A DNA stretch of 64,000 bases from Fremontodendron californicum (GCA_030761205.1 JAULJL010000025.1:3706001-3770000); one strand, 5' to 3'. Shown: positions 48,209 to 60,622, numbered from the stretch's first letter. Notes: generated by a model from the sequence alone, not told the origin. Numbers and translations are program-made.

Positions 48209-49140
48209 GGAGGATCTACTTACACTAGAGCTGTCCATGGGTCGGGCTGAATCGGGTTCGGGTCGGGTTTATGTATGGTATCAACACCATATATGTTAGT
48301 CCAAGCCCGACCCGAAATATGAGCCTAAAATTTTGTCCAAGCCCACTTATATTTGTAAATTGATAGCCCAAACTCGTTTGTGCTCGTCCATTTTTTTTTC
48401 TAATTTTTTTTTAAGAAAAACATGTTATTTTTTATTTAATCTTTAGTAATTTTATATTTTTTCTTTTATTAAGTTCTTAAACATATACAACTTAATATAT
48501 TTTTTAATGTTTACACTATAATATTATATATATTTAATCTTTATATGACATAAATTACATAATATATAAAAAAATATATTATTTAATTAAAAAACGGGCA
48601 GAGCCGGACTCGGGTCTTGAATGTTGGAATCAAAGTCCAGCCCATTTTTTAAATGGGCCTCTTTTTTTGCTTATGCCCATTTTTCGAGTCTAATATTTTT
48701 GTCTAAACTCTCCAAAATATGGGCGGACCTTCGGGCTTGGACGAGTAGCCCGACTCTTGGATAGATCTAACTTACACTAGTCTAAAACTAATTTAGTTTT
48801 ACACACTTCCATAACTTTTTATATGATTTATATTTTTTTAACCCGACTATCGTTTTTCATGTTCTATTCATGTAGATCATGCACATCGAGTTTCGAATAA
48901 ATTAAAAATGTCTACCTATTTGTTCGATGTAAAAAACTTTCAACCGTTAAATATATGTTGAAAAAGACAATATTGTCGATTGATATGATAGAAATATCAG
49001 ATCAATTCGAAATTTACGTGCACGGAAAGTACAATTATATTGTTAAATCCAACGTCGATTTGTTAAAATATAAATCGTATAATTTTTTTTTGAAAGTGTG
49101 TAAAACTAATTTAATTTTACATAGTGTAAGTGGATCCCTC
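48209..49140. mobile_element. MITE of the ggatc-acttacactag family, split by a nested MITE
   Basis: The ends, ggaggatctacttacac and gtgtaagtggatccctcc, are inverted repeats. The interior from 48770 on matches 20332-20670 and 35154-35480 in inverted order. A second MITE (48226-48769) has inserted in its left terminal repeat. Removing that insert would leave an element of about 380 bases. Confidence 0.75.
48226..48769. mobile_element. TAGACCT-type hAT-like MITE, nested, 544 bp
   Basis: It starts tagagctgtccatggg and ends ggatagatcta. A perfect 8-base duplication ACTTACAC flanks it (48218-48225 and 48770-48777), which belongs to the terminal repeat of the host MITE. The interior matches 3847-4298. 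Confidence 0.88.
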
Positions 49141-49702
49141 CTAAAAAAATAAATAATTAAAAATGATTAAATATAAATCCCCATTTATGAGATACAAATT
49201 CATTTTTAGTTTTATATATTCATTATTATTTTATTTGATTTATTACTTCATAAATTAGTTGATCGTCTTTAATTCAATTATTTTCATTACATATAAATAT
49301 AGGTATAGATAAATAATAGTCTTCGAGTCTCAATTTCCTTTTTTTTTTTTTTTTGAAAATTTTCAAAATTATGTTTTCTTTTTAATATTTTAAAATTACT
49401 TTATAGATATATATATATTTTACTTTTGGATATTAAAAACTATGAAATCAATTTTATAAAATAAAACAAATTGTAATGTTAAAAACATTGAAGTAAAATC
49501 TTAAATTCCATGGAAGTCAAACAATTTAAGATGAAGGCAATATACTTTTGTATGTTTAATATAGATGGTTATCCAATCAAGACTTGTGTTTTTTTTTTTC
49601 CTCCAAAAATCAAGACTAGTCGACAAAATAATAATTAGCATGATAATTATTAGAAGTTGCCACATGTTCTTTACATAGAAACCATTAATTTATTGAGAAA
49701 CC
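49141..49702. other. AT-rich DNA left of the LTR retrotransposon block
   Basis: Non-coding A+T-rich sequence with a poly-T run near 49342. Nothing further is seen. Confidence 0.5.
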
Positions 49703-52510
49703 TGTCATAACGATTTTTTCGACCGCTAGGACGGTTTTGAAAACACAAATGAAATCGTCACCAATCTTTTTTGTAGGTGTGATTGGCTACCTATTAAAAC
49801 CGATTTTAGTAAAATATTTTAAAATTAATTAAAATATTTTGTAAAATCAATTTCGAAGTTCGTATTTTGAACCAGAGAGAAAACAAAATCGGGTTCGGGA
49901 GTCGGTTACGTGCGGGAAAGGATTAGCACCCCCGCAACGACCGTTTAGAAAACGGTACCATTTAATCACGTGTTATCTTAAATCTCGATTTAATGGACTT
50001 GACATCGGGATTTAAAATTATTTCTCCTTTTATTTTTTATTTTTATTTTTAAAACACAAACATGTTTATTATTTGGACTTTTTGAATTATTATTATCTTT
50101 TGAAAATGAAATTGAACGTAAACTTATTATCGAGAATACTCATTAAATATTCCCAATACTCTTGGTGGTATTTAACGAGATCCTCTCACCTCAAGATATC
50201 TTAAGAATCACAACTGTGATATCCTTCGAATTCCGTCGTCGGCAATTTACATACATTTTTTATTTAAATGCGTATGATGCGAATATTTAAATATCGGATG
50301 CACACGACTTAGCATATAAGACGTATGATTAAATACAGAACTATAAGATTAAACATGCAAATCATAATATTAAAAAACACGAGCATGGCAAAATATCGAG
50401 CGGATAAACATTCACTATTTATTCATTTTTATTATTTTCATTTATTTAATGAATTTTTGTATTGAGCATATCGCTAAATATTCCCACCACTCGTGGTGAT
50501 ATTTAACGAAATTTTCTCACCTCAAGATATCTTAGGAATTACTACTGTAACATCTTTCGAATTCCGTCGTCGGTATATCACATTTCTTAAAACCTTTTTT
50601 TCTTTTGAAAAGTAAATTAAAATGCTTTTACTAATTATTTTCGAAATAAAAGAAATTATCTATGTAAGAATAATTCTCGAATCACTCCAATATTTTCAAT
50701 AATGTTTCGATTATTATTCTTACTCGGACCATTTCAAAGAACGATTGATGCTCCGACCATCCCGAGAAAGAAATCCGTTTTTAGAGAATTTTATTTACCG
50801 AAAATAATTTAAAAGACATGTATTAATTAGAAGAATTATTATTTTATAATTTTAAAATCGAAACAGAATAATAAAAATATGTCGAATGCTGGACAAAAAT
50901 AAATAAATAAAAATAGTAATATAATAAAAAATAATAAAGGAAATTAAGATCATACATGAAAAATGTCGAGAATCAGAAATTCAGAATGCCGAACTTGATC
51001 TTCGTAAAATTCTTTGTTCTTTCTCGACCACCTGAAAAATGTCGAAAATCTAAAAAAATCAAAACGTCGAAATCGATAATCGTGAATTTTTTTTCTCCTT
51101 TTTGTTTTTTCTAATTTTCCCCCATTTTTTTATTTTTTTTCTTTTCTTGTCCTTTTAATTTTACTTAATTTTTTTCTTCTTTTTTTTTTTTTAATTTTTA
51201 TTTTCCCTTTTTAATTTTTATTTTTTTTTAATTTTAACTTTTTTCTTCCCTTTTTTTTCTTCTTTCTTTCCTTCTCTTTTTTCCTTTGGCCCAAAATCAG
51301 CCAATTGGGCTTCCAGGCCCAGGGGTGGGCGCGTGGATCAGGCCAGGCCTCTGGGCCGGATCTGGGCTCGGGTTGGGGCTCGGGTCGGATCTCCTCTTTC
51401 CCCCCCTTTTTTTTCTTTACCTTGGAGCGGGTCGGGTGCGCGGACCCCGAGTCGACCCGCGGGTCAGCGCGACCCGCTCCAGGGAGTCGGGTGCGCGGAC
51501 CTCGGGTTGACCCTCGGGTCGACGCGCGGGTCAGTGCGACCCGCTCCAGGGGGCTATAAAACCCCCTTTTTTCCCTCATTTCTCCCCTTTTTTTCTCTCT
51601 CTTCCTCCCCTCTTTCTCTCTTTCCTGCCCAGATTCCGACGGCTGAGCCACCGTGTCGACCGCCGTCCACCACCGTCGGCCGCCGTTCTCCGATGACCAA
51701 TGGACTTTAAAATTCACCCTCTTCTTCCTCGTGGTCTCCTGATCCCAAATCCGGGCTCTGTTTTACTTGAACACGATCCAAAAAGCCTAGATCTAGGAAT
51801 TTATCCCGAAACTTCCATCCCAGATCCGACTGCTATCCGATGTCGGACTTGGCTGAAACTCCGGCCGAAGTTCTCCTCGAGGCCCCTTTTGGGTTCTCCA
51901 CTGTTGGGTCTTCCAAACAATCTCCCCGAACCCAGGGTTTAGGTTTGGTTTTTGTTTTTTTTTTTTGTTTTTTTTGTGGCTGCTGTTGGGTGTGTGTGCA
52001 AGGGTTTGGGGAAGTCGATCCGATTGGGGGGTCCGATCTCTGGATCTGGGGTTTTTCCTCTTTCTTTTTTTGGTTCTGATTGAGGGGTTTTATGGAGGGT
52101 GGCGTGTGCAGGGGAGGTGGTCTGTCTGTGCAGGGGGGCTGGCAGGGGCTGGCGTGTTGGAGGTGGCTGGCGTGTCGGAGGTGGCTGTCGTGTGGGGTTG
52201 GGGTTGCAGAGGCTAGGGTTTGGCGTGTGGGAGGGGGTTTGCTGCCTAGGGTGGCTGGCTGAGGCAGTTAGGGGGATGGTAGAGACGGTTAGGGTTTGGG
52301 TTACTGTTTAGGGTTTGGCTTGGGCCAGGGTTAGGGAAATGGGCCTGCTAGGTAGCAGGCCCTGTTGGGCCAGGTGGATTGGGCTCTGTTGGGGCCTGCA
52401 GATTGGGCCTGGTTTGGGTTGGGTTTGGGCCTGGTTTGTGCCAGACGGATTGGGCCTGCAGATGGCCCGGTCGGGTTCGGATCCGACCCGGGCTAAAATT
52501 GGTTATTACA
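49703..52510 (-). mobile_element. LTR of Ty3/gypsy element A (3' LTR), 2.8 kb
   Basis: On the plus strand it runs from TGTCATAACG to TTATTACA, and it is matched along its length by 57080-59910. The phrases 'gggttcgggagtcggttacgtgcgg', 'aaggattagcacccccgcaacg' and 'ttccgtcgtcgg' are shared. A G+C-rich block at 51290-51560 holds repeated 'gacccgcgggtc'-like words, followed by a TATA box and a CT-rich run on the plus strand. Orientation is set to minus because a polypurine tract adjoins its right edge and the gag fragment reads on the minus strand. Plus-strand frames inside it are G+C-rich artefacts of the repeat. Confidence 0.85.
51555..51561 (+). promoter_or_regulatory. TATA box on the antisense strand of LTR A
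   Basis: TATAAAA follows a G+C-rich block and precedes a run of C/T-rich sequence of about 60 bases, the usual plant core-promoter layout. The same arrangement (TATATAAA at 59074-59081) is kept in LTR B. It would drive plus-strand transcription, opposite to gag. Confidence 0.55.
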
Positions 52511-52528
52511 GCTACCCCTCTTTGCACA
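52511..52528 (-). other. Polypurine tract of element A
   Basis: Reading the minus strand, gcaaagaggggtagc ends exactly at the LTR start (TGTAATAACC). Such a purine run primes plus-strand DNA synthesis in LTR retrotransposons. The matching tract of element B is acaaagaggggcaac at 59911-59926. Confidence 0.7.
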
Positions 52529-52755
52529 TTGCTGAGAATCAGGAATAGGGCAAAGACAATATAACCAATTTTGTCCGGTTATAGAGATCCATATTTAGCG
52601 AGGCTCTTGGTTCATCGTTGAGGAAAAATCAGGAGTTTTTTTTTTTTTTTTTTGAAGCTTGTGATAAAATAATTTGCCTTAAAGAGGTTACCTTGACTAA
52701 TCATACCAAGGCTCGACCCGTCTTAAGGAAATGAGTTCGACTTTGCAAGAATTGA

Positions 52756-53945
52756 AAATGGTACCCGGAGGTTTTGAAAAATATCATTTTGAAAAATGTT
52801 ACCTGGAGGTTTTTGAAAGCAGATGCTCGAAAGTCTTAAAAAATGTTACTTATTTGAAAATGGTGTCCGAAGGTCTTATTCCTAACTTTGAGAATGATGC
52901 CCGGAGGTCTTTATCCCTGGTTTTGAGAAAGGTGCCCGGAGGTCTTGAAAACATGATTTTTGAGAATAATGCCCGAAGGTCTTGAAACAGTTGCCCGGAG
53001 GTCTTAAAAATGTCTTTTCTTTGAAAATGGTGCTCGTATGTCTTATCAATGATTTTTTATAATAGTGCCCGAAGGTCTTGAAAACATGATTTTTGAGAAT
53101 AATGCCCGGAGGTCTTGAAACAGGTGCCCGGAGGTCTTATAAAATTATCTTTTCTTTGAAAATGCTGCTCGGAGGTCTTGAAACAAGTGCCCGGAGGTCT
53201 TTAAAAATGTCTTTTCCTTTAAAATGGTGCCCGGAGGTCTTATCCATGATTTTTGATAATAGTGCCCGGAGGTCTTGAGAACAGATGCCCAGAGGTTATA
53301 TTATCTTTTCTTTGAAAATGGTGCCCGAAGGTCTTATTCATGATTTTTGAGAATAGTGCCCGTAGGTCTTGAAAACATAAATTTTGAGAATAATGCCCGG
53401 AGGTCTTGAAACAGGTGCCCGGAGGTCTTTAAAAATGTATTTTCTTTGAAAATGGTGCCCGGAGGTCTTATCCATGATTTTTGATAATAGTGCCCGAAGG
53501 TCTTGAGAACAGATGCCCGGAGGTCTTATAAAAATTATCTTTTCTTTGAAAATGGTGCCCGGAGGTCTTAAAAGAGGTGCCCGGAGGTCTTAGAATAGGT
53601 GCTCGGAGGTCTTCTTTTTACTAATTTTCTTTTTCTTTCGATGTGCCCGGAGGTTTTAAAAGAGGTGCCCGGAGGTCTTAGAATAAATGCCCGGAGGTCT
53701 TCTTTTTTCTAATTTTTCTTTTCTTTCGCTGTGCCGGAAGAACTTAAAAGAAATGCCCGGAGATCTTTTTTCTAATTTTTCTTTTTTTTGCTGTGCCCAG
53801 AGGTCTTAAAAAGGTAACCTGGAGGTTTTAAAACAGATGCCCGGAGGTCTTCTTTTTTAATTTTCTTTTTCTTTTCTTGTGCCCGGAGGACTTAAGAGAG
53901 GTAACCCGGAGGTTTTAAAAGAGGTACCCGGAGGTCTTGGTGATC
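52756..53945. repeat. 'cccggaggtctt' array in element A
   Basis: A core gtgcccggaggtctt recurs dozens of times at irregular spacing (about 18 to 45 bases), separated by A/T-rich filler such as gaaaatg or tttttctaattttctttt. Groups of units form higher-order repeats of about 190-220 bases (compare 53040-53250 with 53330-53520). All units keep the same orientation. The equivalent array of element B is at 60850-61745. Confidence 0.9.
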
Positions 53946-56756
53946 ATACCTGAAGATCTTTCACAATCATATCTTAGAAGAAAATCTCACTGAATGTTCG
54001 AATTCAAATGTCAAAATTTCAAATAGTCAATGTCATGCATGAAATGTAAATGTCATGCGAAGTCAATGCATATGCCCCTTGATGATGTATGTGCAAGTAC
54101 CCATGAATAATGTAAATGTTTTACGACATGATGTAGATACAAAACTCAATAAATATGCGAATGTTGATGAATGATGCAAATGTTCCCAATTGTTTCTCCT
54201 GATTTTAGCTTAGCCTTTTCCAATTCGTTTTTCCTTTTCGAAACAGAGTGTATCCTGAAAAACTCGTGCCTCGTAAGAGATCAACCATTTTCTTCACTTT
54301 AGTACTATCCCTTTGCCCCGATAGTTTTCAAAATCTTATCGACATAATTCTGAGCCGAATGTTCATTTCTTCTACCTCAATAGTTCCATACCTTTGGGCC
54401 AGAAGACCCTTTGCCTTATGCCAACATCAAAAATGGTTTCTTCCAAAAATATTTTCATTTTTTTTATCTGCTTTTGCTTGCTTCTTTTTTTGAAAAATAT
54501 TTGCTTATTTACTGAAAACTTTTGAGCTGAAAATGTCATCATCTGATATCCAAACCTCTTAAAAATTGATGATCACTATTAGAAGTTTTTCTAAGTGTCC
54601 ATTCGGCTTTTTCAAATTAAGTCGAAAGGCTTGGTACAACAAGATTTTGATTGATCCAAGGAGACTCCACAAGAGGAAAATGTATGTCCTTTCAAGACTC
54701 ACAAATAGAACAGGTTTTATAAAAAATGAATTCTCTAGGAATCAAACAAATGCAACCTTCTCTTAGTTTCCAAATCATGGCATTTTGAGAACCGTCAAGG
54801 CTAACCGGGATGTTCAAACTGGAAAGTCAATTCTGGAAGGGAAAAAGATCTCAGTTTTTGAAGCCAAACCTCCAAACGAAAGTTGACAGTTTTGGGATAT
54901 TTTGGAATTCCCAGATGTTCCCTGATTTCTTCAAAATGACCTCTTCTTTCGTTATGGCCTTAATAATACCATAAGCGGCACCGAAATTCTCCATTTTACT
55001 CTAGACTACCCATTTTGGGTTTTCACCCTAGAATCTCATTCTTTCCATTTTTTCATTTTTTTCATTAAATGTTTCACCATGCATTCAAGAAATCAAGACT
55101 TATCCAAAAAGGATTTTTAACCAAAAAGGAGACCGAAGTCTCCTGCATATTTCAAAGAATAGACTCATCAATTTAAATGGCCATGCTCGATCAAAATGGT
55201 CATTTCAAGGTACGTAATGTAGGCCAAGGTTCGAGGTTCTGAAAAAAGGTAAATAGGCCCAAACATGTGTTTAAGGTGATCAAATGAAGGATTATTTCAT
55301 GAGGAGGATTCTCTTCGAAACATTTGTCTTTTCTGAGCTTTTCTCTTTATCCGATGATTTTCATCTATTCCTTTCTTCCTTTTCTATTTTTTTTTGCTTT
55401 CATTTTTCTTTTTATCTTCTTCTTCTTTTTTTTTTTGGCATTTTTATTTTGACAAGGTGAGCCCCTAGTTATTTGGAAGCTCAAATTTCTCTTTGATTCA
55501 AGGCATTCTTTTTTCGTCTTTGAACCAGGACTTCATTATCTATGACCTTTGAAAAGATCCTTCCTCGCATTTGCCCCCTAGTGTGGAGGGTGATCCTTGA
55601 TCGGGGTTGAAAGAACAAAAGTATTCATTAGGCTCAAAATGGGTAGCAAAAAGATATTTTATAATTTGTGAAAGGATGATGAAAGATGGCCATTTTTCAT
55701 CTCGAACACAAGCACGTAAATCGAAGAGTCATTCCCTAGAGAAAAATAATGAAAAGGTTTTTTCTTTCTTGAAACCATCTTGAATTTCATAAATGCATGA
55801 TGCCACACTCGTTTTTCATTTTCTTTCTTTTCTCTTTTTTTTTTCCATTTTTTATTTTGATGTGTGCCCCGAAAATTACTTCATCTTTATTCACCACGTG
55901 TCCTCCGTATCTACAAATGATGCACCATTTGATTGTTCATACAAATGAGAATTCGTATCATAACGAGGAACACCTCAAGTCTTTTTTGCTTTCCGAAGGG
56001 ACAAGAAAGAATATGGCTCAAAAATAGCTTTTTTTTTTTCTAGGAACATGAGAAAATCAGGTTTAGTCATTGTTACCTGAGACGTTAATCATGAAGTGAC
56101 GTCTGGGCAACTCTTGTTTTGTGGTTACGAAAAGGGATGTGAATGGTTTTGGCATAACCTTGACACACATCAGTTTACCATAATCTAGATTCTTGAAAAG
56201 TGTTTCACTTGTTTGAGACACCAAAGAGCTCGGATTTTTTTTTTTTCAAAAAGTTTGTTCCATTGCTCATAACCTAAACTAGGATCTGCATTTTTCGTAT
56301 TGCACCGACTATGGTTTCCGAAATTCAACAATATATTCCTGGAAGCATTGATTTTTTCAAACTCAAAGGATTCAAGCATAGGCAAGTCCGAAAGAGAGGG
56401 GGAAGGGTGTTGGGTCATTTCTAACATTGATCATCAATAATCTCAAGACTCCCCATAATTTCTTAATGTGAAGAAAGATTTTTTTTTCTTTTAAGAACGC
56501 GTTCTTCAAAATCAAGAATTTTCTTAATGTTTACTTTTGCAAATTCAAATTATTATTAAAACACAATAAACACAAAGCATTTGAAATTCAAAATTTATTT
56601 ATTTCATGTGGATGCCAACATAAGACAAGTGCTTTCATGATGAGGCATAGAACTACATGCATATTCCTCAATGCTGTTGACATGCTTTTAAAGGTAACCA
56701 TCCTCATCCTCAAAACCCGTGGCGAAGAAACCAATTTATGGCAATGTGGATTTCCA
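53946..56756 (-). mobile_element. Degenerate internal region of element A
   Basis: This part is matched nearly base for base, with many small changes, by 61746-64000 in element B. Short minus-strand frames exist, but they are interrupted by stops, and I see no reverse transcriptase, RNase H or integrase motif. It may be decayed pol or non-coding filler of a non-autonomous derivative. Confidence 0.65.
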
Positions 56757-57079
56757 CTATTCGAATAGCTCTGGAGTCAAAATGCCATCATGGACAAGAC
56801 CTTCAATCTTTTCCTTAAGTTGTTTGCATTTTTCAGTTGAATGTCCAATCGCCCCCATATGATACTTACACTTGCTGTTTGGGTCATAACTCCTTGCTGA
56901 TGGGTTTGGAGTTGTTTTCAAAGGCACATGGGTGAGGTATTGGTTTCTTATTAGTAATTGCAACAGGTCGGAGATTGGGATTGAAAATTTCTCTTGGTTG
57001 CCCCGCGGTCGTTTCTGGGAAGCAGGCCTAGTTGCAGGGGCTGACATAGGATTAGGTGTTTGAATATTTGGAAGGTAAG
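56757..57079 (-). pseudogene. gag fragment, Tat/Ogre-like Ty3/gypsy
   Basis: The minus-strand frame reads through CKYHMGAIGHSTEKC, a CCHC-like zinc-knuckle of the C-x2-H form, preceded by SYDPNSK and followed by KQLKEKIEGLVHDGILT. This block (YDPN-K-C-YH--GH--E-C--L) is familiar from gag of the Tat lineage. The frame stays open through the ATG at 57047 up to the edge of LTR B at 57080, so its N-terminal half is cut off there. It ends with a stop at 56757. The protein would bind RNA in the virus-like particle; this fragment cannot. Confidence 0.75.
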
Positions 57080-59910
57080 TGTCATAACGGTTTTTCGACC
57101 GCTAAGACGAATTTGAAAACACAAAATGGAGTCGCCACTAATCTTTTTTTGCTAGGTGTGATTGGCCACCTATTAAAACCGGTTTTAGTAAAATATTTTA
57201 AAATTAATTAAAACATTTTGTAAAACCAATTTCGAAGTCCGCGCTTTGAACCAGAGAGTAAAACATGATTGGGTTCGGGAGTCGGTTACGTGCGGGGAAG
57301 GATTAGCACCCCCGCAACGCCCGTTTAGAAAACGGTACCATTTAATCACGTGTTATCTTAAATCTCGATTTAATGGACTCGACATCACTATTTAAAAATA
57401 ATTCTCTTTTCTTTTTATTTTATTTTATAAAAAAAACATGTTTATTATTTTTGAATTTTTTGGTTATTATTATTTCTTGAAAACGAAAGTGGACACAAAT
57501 TTATTATCGAAAATACTTCATTAAATATTCCCGACACTCTCGGTGGTATTTAACGAGATCTTCTCACCTCAAGATATCTTAAGAATCACAACTGTGATAT
57601 CTTTCGAATTCCGTCGTCGGCAATTCACATTCATTTTTTATTTAAATGCGTACGATGCAAATATTTAAATGTCAGATGCACACGACTTAGCACATAATTA
57701 TAAAATTAAACATGCAAATCATAATATTAAAAAAAACGAGCATGACAAAATATCGAGCGCATTCACTATTTATTCATTTTTATTGTTTTCATTTTTTACG
57801 AATTTTTGTATCGAGCATATCGCTAAATACTCTCACCACTCGTGGTGATATTTAACGAAATTCTCTCACCTCAAGATATCTTAGGAATCACTACCGTGAC
57901 GTCCTTCGAATTCCGTCGTCGGTTATTCGCATTTATTAAAATCTTTTTTTTTTTGAAAAGTAAATTAAAATGCTTTTAATAATTATTTCCGAAATAAAAG
58001 AAATTATCTATGTAAGAATAATTACTGAATCACTCCGATATTTTCGATAATGTTTCGATTATTATTCTTACTCGGACCATTTCAAAGAACGATCGATGTT
58101 CCGACCATCCCGAGAAAGAAATCTGTTTTTTAGAGAATTTTATTTACCGAAAATAATTTTAAAAGACATGTATTAAAAGAATTATTATTTTATAATTTTT
58201 TAAAACCGAAACCAAATAATAAAAAATAGTGAGAAAATTAAAATCATACCTGAAAAATGTCGAGAATCCGAAAATTAAAACGCCGGACTTGATCTTCGTA
58301 CAATTCTTTGCTCGCTCTCGACCACCTGAAAAAATGTCAAAAAAAAAAAACAAAATCGGAACGTCGACACAGATAATTGTAAATTTTTTTTTTCCTTTTA
58401 ATAGTTTTCTAATTTTTTCCTTTTTTTTGAATCATTATTGTTTTTTTTTTATTTTTTTTAAGTTTAAAATTTTTTTATTTATTTATTTAATTTACTTAAA
58501 CCCTTTTTTTTAATTTTATTTTAAATTTAACTTAATTATTATTTTTTTAAAATTTTAATTAATTTAATTTTTTTCTTTTCTTTTCTTTTTTCTTTTTCTT
58601 TTTCTTTTTCTTTTTCTTTCTTTTCTTTTTTCTTTTTTCTTTTTCTTTCTTTCTTTTTTTCTTTTCTTTTTCTTTCTTCTTCCTCTCCCCTGGCCCAAAA
58701 CCAAGGCCTGTTAGGCCCAAAGCCTGGGCCGGTTCGGCGCAGGCAGGATCCGGTTTGGGCCGGATCTCCTGTTTTTTTTCCCTTTTATGCGGGTGACCCG
58801 CGCGGACCCCGGGTCGACGCGCGGGTCTTGTTGACCCGCCTCAAAACCGCGCCGTTTTGGCGCCCCTTTCCTTTTTTTTTGGTGGCCCGGGTCGGGCGCG
58901 CTGACCCCGGATCGACCCGCGGGTCCAGGCGTAGACCCTGGGTCGAAACGGCGCCGTATAATTTTTTTAAAAAAAAATAAAGCGGGTGACCCTCGCGGAC
59001 CCCGAGTTGACCCTTGGGTCGACGCGCGGGTCACCGCGACCCGCACCCCCTAAACGGTGCCGTTTTGGCACCGTATATAAACCCCCAAAACCCCTTTTTT
59101 ATTTTTTTCTTTTTTCTCTCTCTCTCTTCCCCCTTTTTCCTCTTCCTTCTCTCTAAGTCCTCCCTAGACTCTGGCGTCGGTCTGTCGCGCCGGCCGCCGC
59201 TCGCCGACAGTCGATGGTCTCTAAACTTCGCCGTCAGGGAGATTCTGGCCTCCTCTTCTCAGATCTCTGGTTGGTTTCCTTCGAATCGGGCCAGATCCGA
59301 GTAGATCTGGCCCTAAAAATTTCAAAAATAATATATTTTTTTGTGTTTTGGTTTCTTTTTGGTTGGTTTTTTGACTCGGTTGCTTCCTTTTTTTTTTTGC
59401 AGGGGGGTTCGATCTGGCTGAGGGGGTTTTTTTTTCTCTGGGGTTGCTTTGAAAAAAAAAAGAGGGGGGGCTGATCTCGTGGATCTGGCCTCCTCTCTTT
59501 TTTCTCCTCCCCCTTTCTTTTTTTGCTGGTGATGGGGGGCTTTATGGAGGGGTTGAGTGGTGGTGTGAGGTTGAGTGTGCAGGTGGGTAGCGTGTGGGGA
59601 TGGGTTGGCTGGTTGCAGGGTTGGTGGTGGGGGCAGTTTAGGGTTCGTAGAGGCGGCAAGGGCTAGGGTTTGGTAGAGGCGGCAGGGGCTAGGGTTTTGG
59701 CAGGTTAGGGTTGGTTGGGGAAATGGGCCAGGTTTGATTTTGGCTGATTGGGCCTGCTGGGCTTGGGCCTAGGGTCTGGTTTGGGTTTGGTTCTGGGTTC
59801 GGGCCCAAATTGGGCTGGGTTTGTAGATTGGGCCTGCTGAATAGCAGGTACTGTTCGTACATGGCCCGGGTCGGGTTCTGATCCGACCCGGGCAAAAATT
59901 GGTTTTTACA
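57080..59910 (-). mobile_element. LTR of Ty3/gypsy element B, 2.83 kb
   Basis: On the plus strand it runs from TGTCATAACGG to TTTTTACA and parallels 49703-52510 throughout. It differs by many substitutions and indels, most visibly in a long CT-rich run at 58570-58690. The polypurine tract on its right side shows that it is the 3' LTR of an element that extends to the right, out of the window. Confidence 0.85.
59074..59081 (+). promoter_or_regulatory. TATA box on the antisense strand of LTR B
   Basis: TATATAAA lies between a G+C-rich block ('acggtgccgttttggcaccg') and a CT-rich tract, at the same relative place as in LTR A. Confidence 0.55.
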
Positions 59911-59926
59911 GTTGCCCCTCTTTGTA
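59911..59926 (-). other. Polypurine tract of element B
   Basis: The minus strand reads acaaagaggggcaac immediately before the LTR start (TGTAAAAACC), matching the tract of element A. Confidence 0.7.
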
Positions 59927-60000
59927 CATTACTGAGAATCAGGAATAGGGCAAAGACAATATAACCAATTTTGTCCGGTTGTAGATATCCATTTTTAGCG

Positions 60001-60622
60001 AGGCTCTATCACTTGAAAAATAAATTACTCCTCTCATCAGAGGCTCTATCACTTGAAAAATAAATTGCTCCTCTCATTAGAGGCTCTATCACTTGGAAAT
60101 AAACTACTCCTCTCATCAGAGGCTGCATCACTTGGAAAATAAATTGCTACTCTCATCAGAGGCTCCACAACTTTGAAAATAAATTGCTCATCTCATCAGA
60201 GGCTCTATCACTTGAAAAATAAATTGCTCATCTCATCAGAGGCTCTATCACTTGAAAAATAAATTGCTTCTCTCATCAGAGGCTCTATCACTTGGAAAAT
60301 AAATTGCTCCTCTCATCAGAGGATCTATCACTTGAAAAATAAATTGCTCCTCTTATAAGAGGCTCCACGACTTTGAAAATAAATTGCTCCTCTCATCAGA
60401 GGCTCCACGACGTTGAAAATAAATTGCTCCTCTCATCAGAGGCTATACAACTTTGAAAAATAAATTGCTCCTCTCATCAGAGGCTCTACAACTTTGAAAA
60501 ATAAATTGCTCCTCTCATCAGAGGCTCTACAACTTTGAAATTTAAATTGCTCCTCTCATCAGAGGCTCTACAACTTCGAAAAATAAATTGCTCCTCTAAT
60601 CAGAGGCTTCACAACTTTGAGA
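60001..60622. repeat. 40-bp satellite-like array found only in element B
   Basis: The unit, aggctctatcacttgaaaa followed by ataaattgctcctctcatcag, repeats head to tail about 15 times. Two variants (ctatcacttg and ctacaacttt) form left and right blocks, which suggests growth by local duplication. Element A has only a single 'gaggctc' word at the matching place (52600). Confidence 0.92.

Noticed and set aside
51211..51717. 168-residue minus-strand frame and overlapping plus-strand frames in LTR A
   Set aside because: They are produced by the G+C-rich repeated 'gacccgcgggtc' block, are low-complexity, and are not conserved in frame in LTR B.
52756..53945. CRISPR-like array
   Set aside because: Spacing is irregular, the 'spacers' are themselves repeated A/T-rich filler, and the context is a plant retrotransposon.
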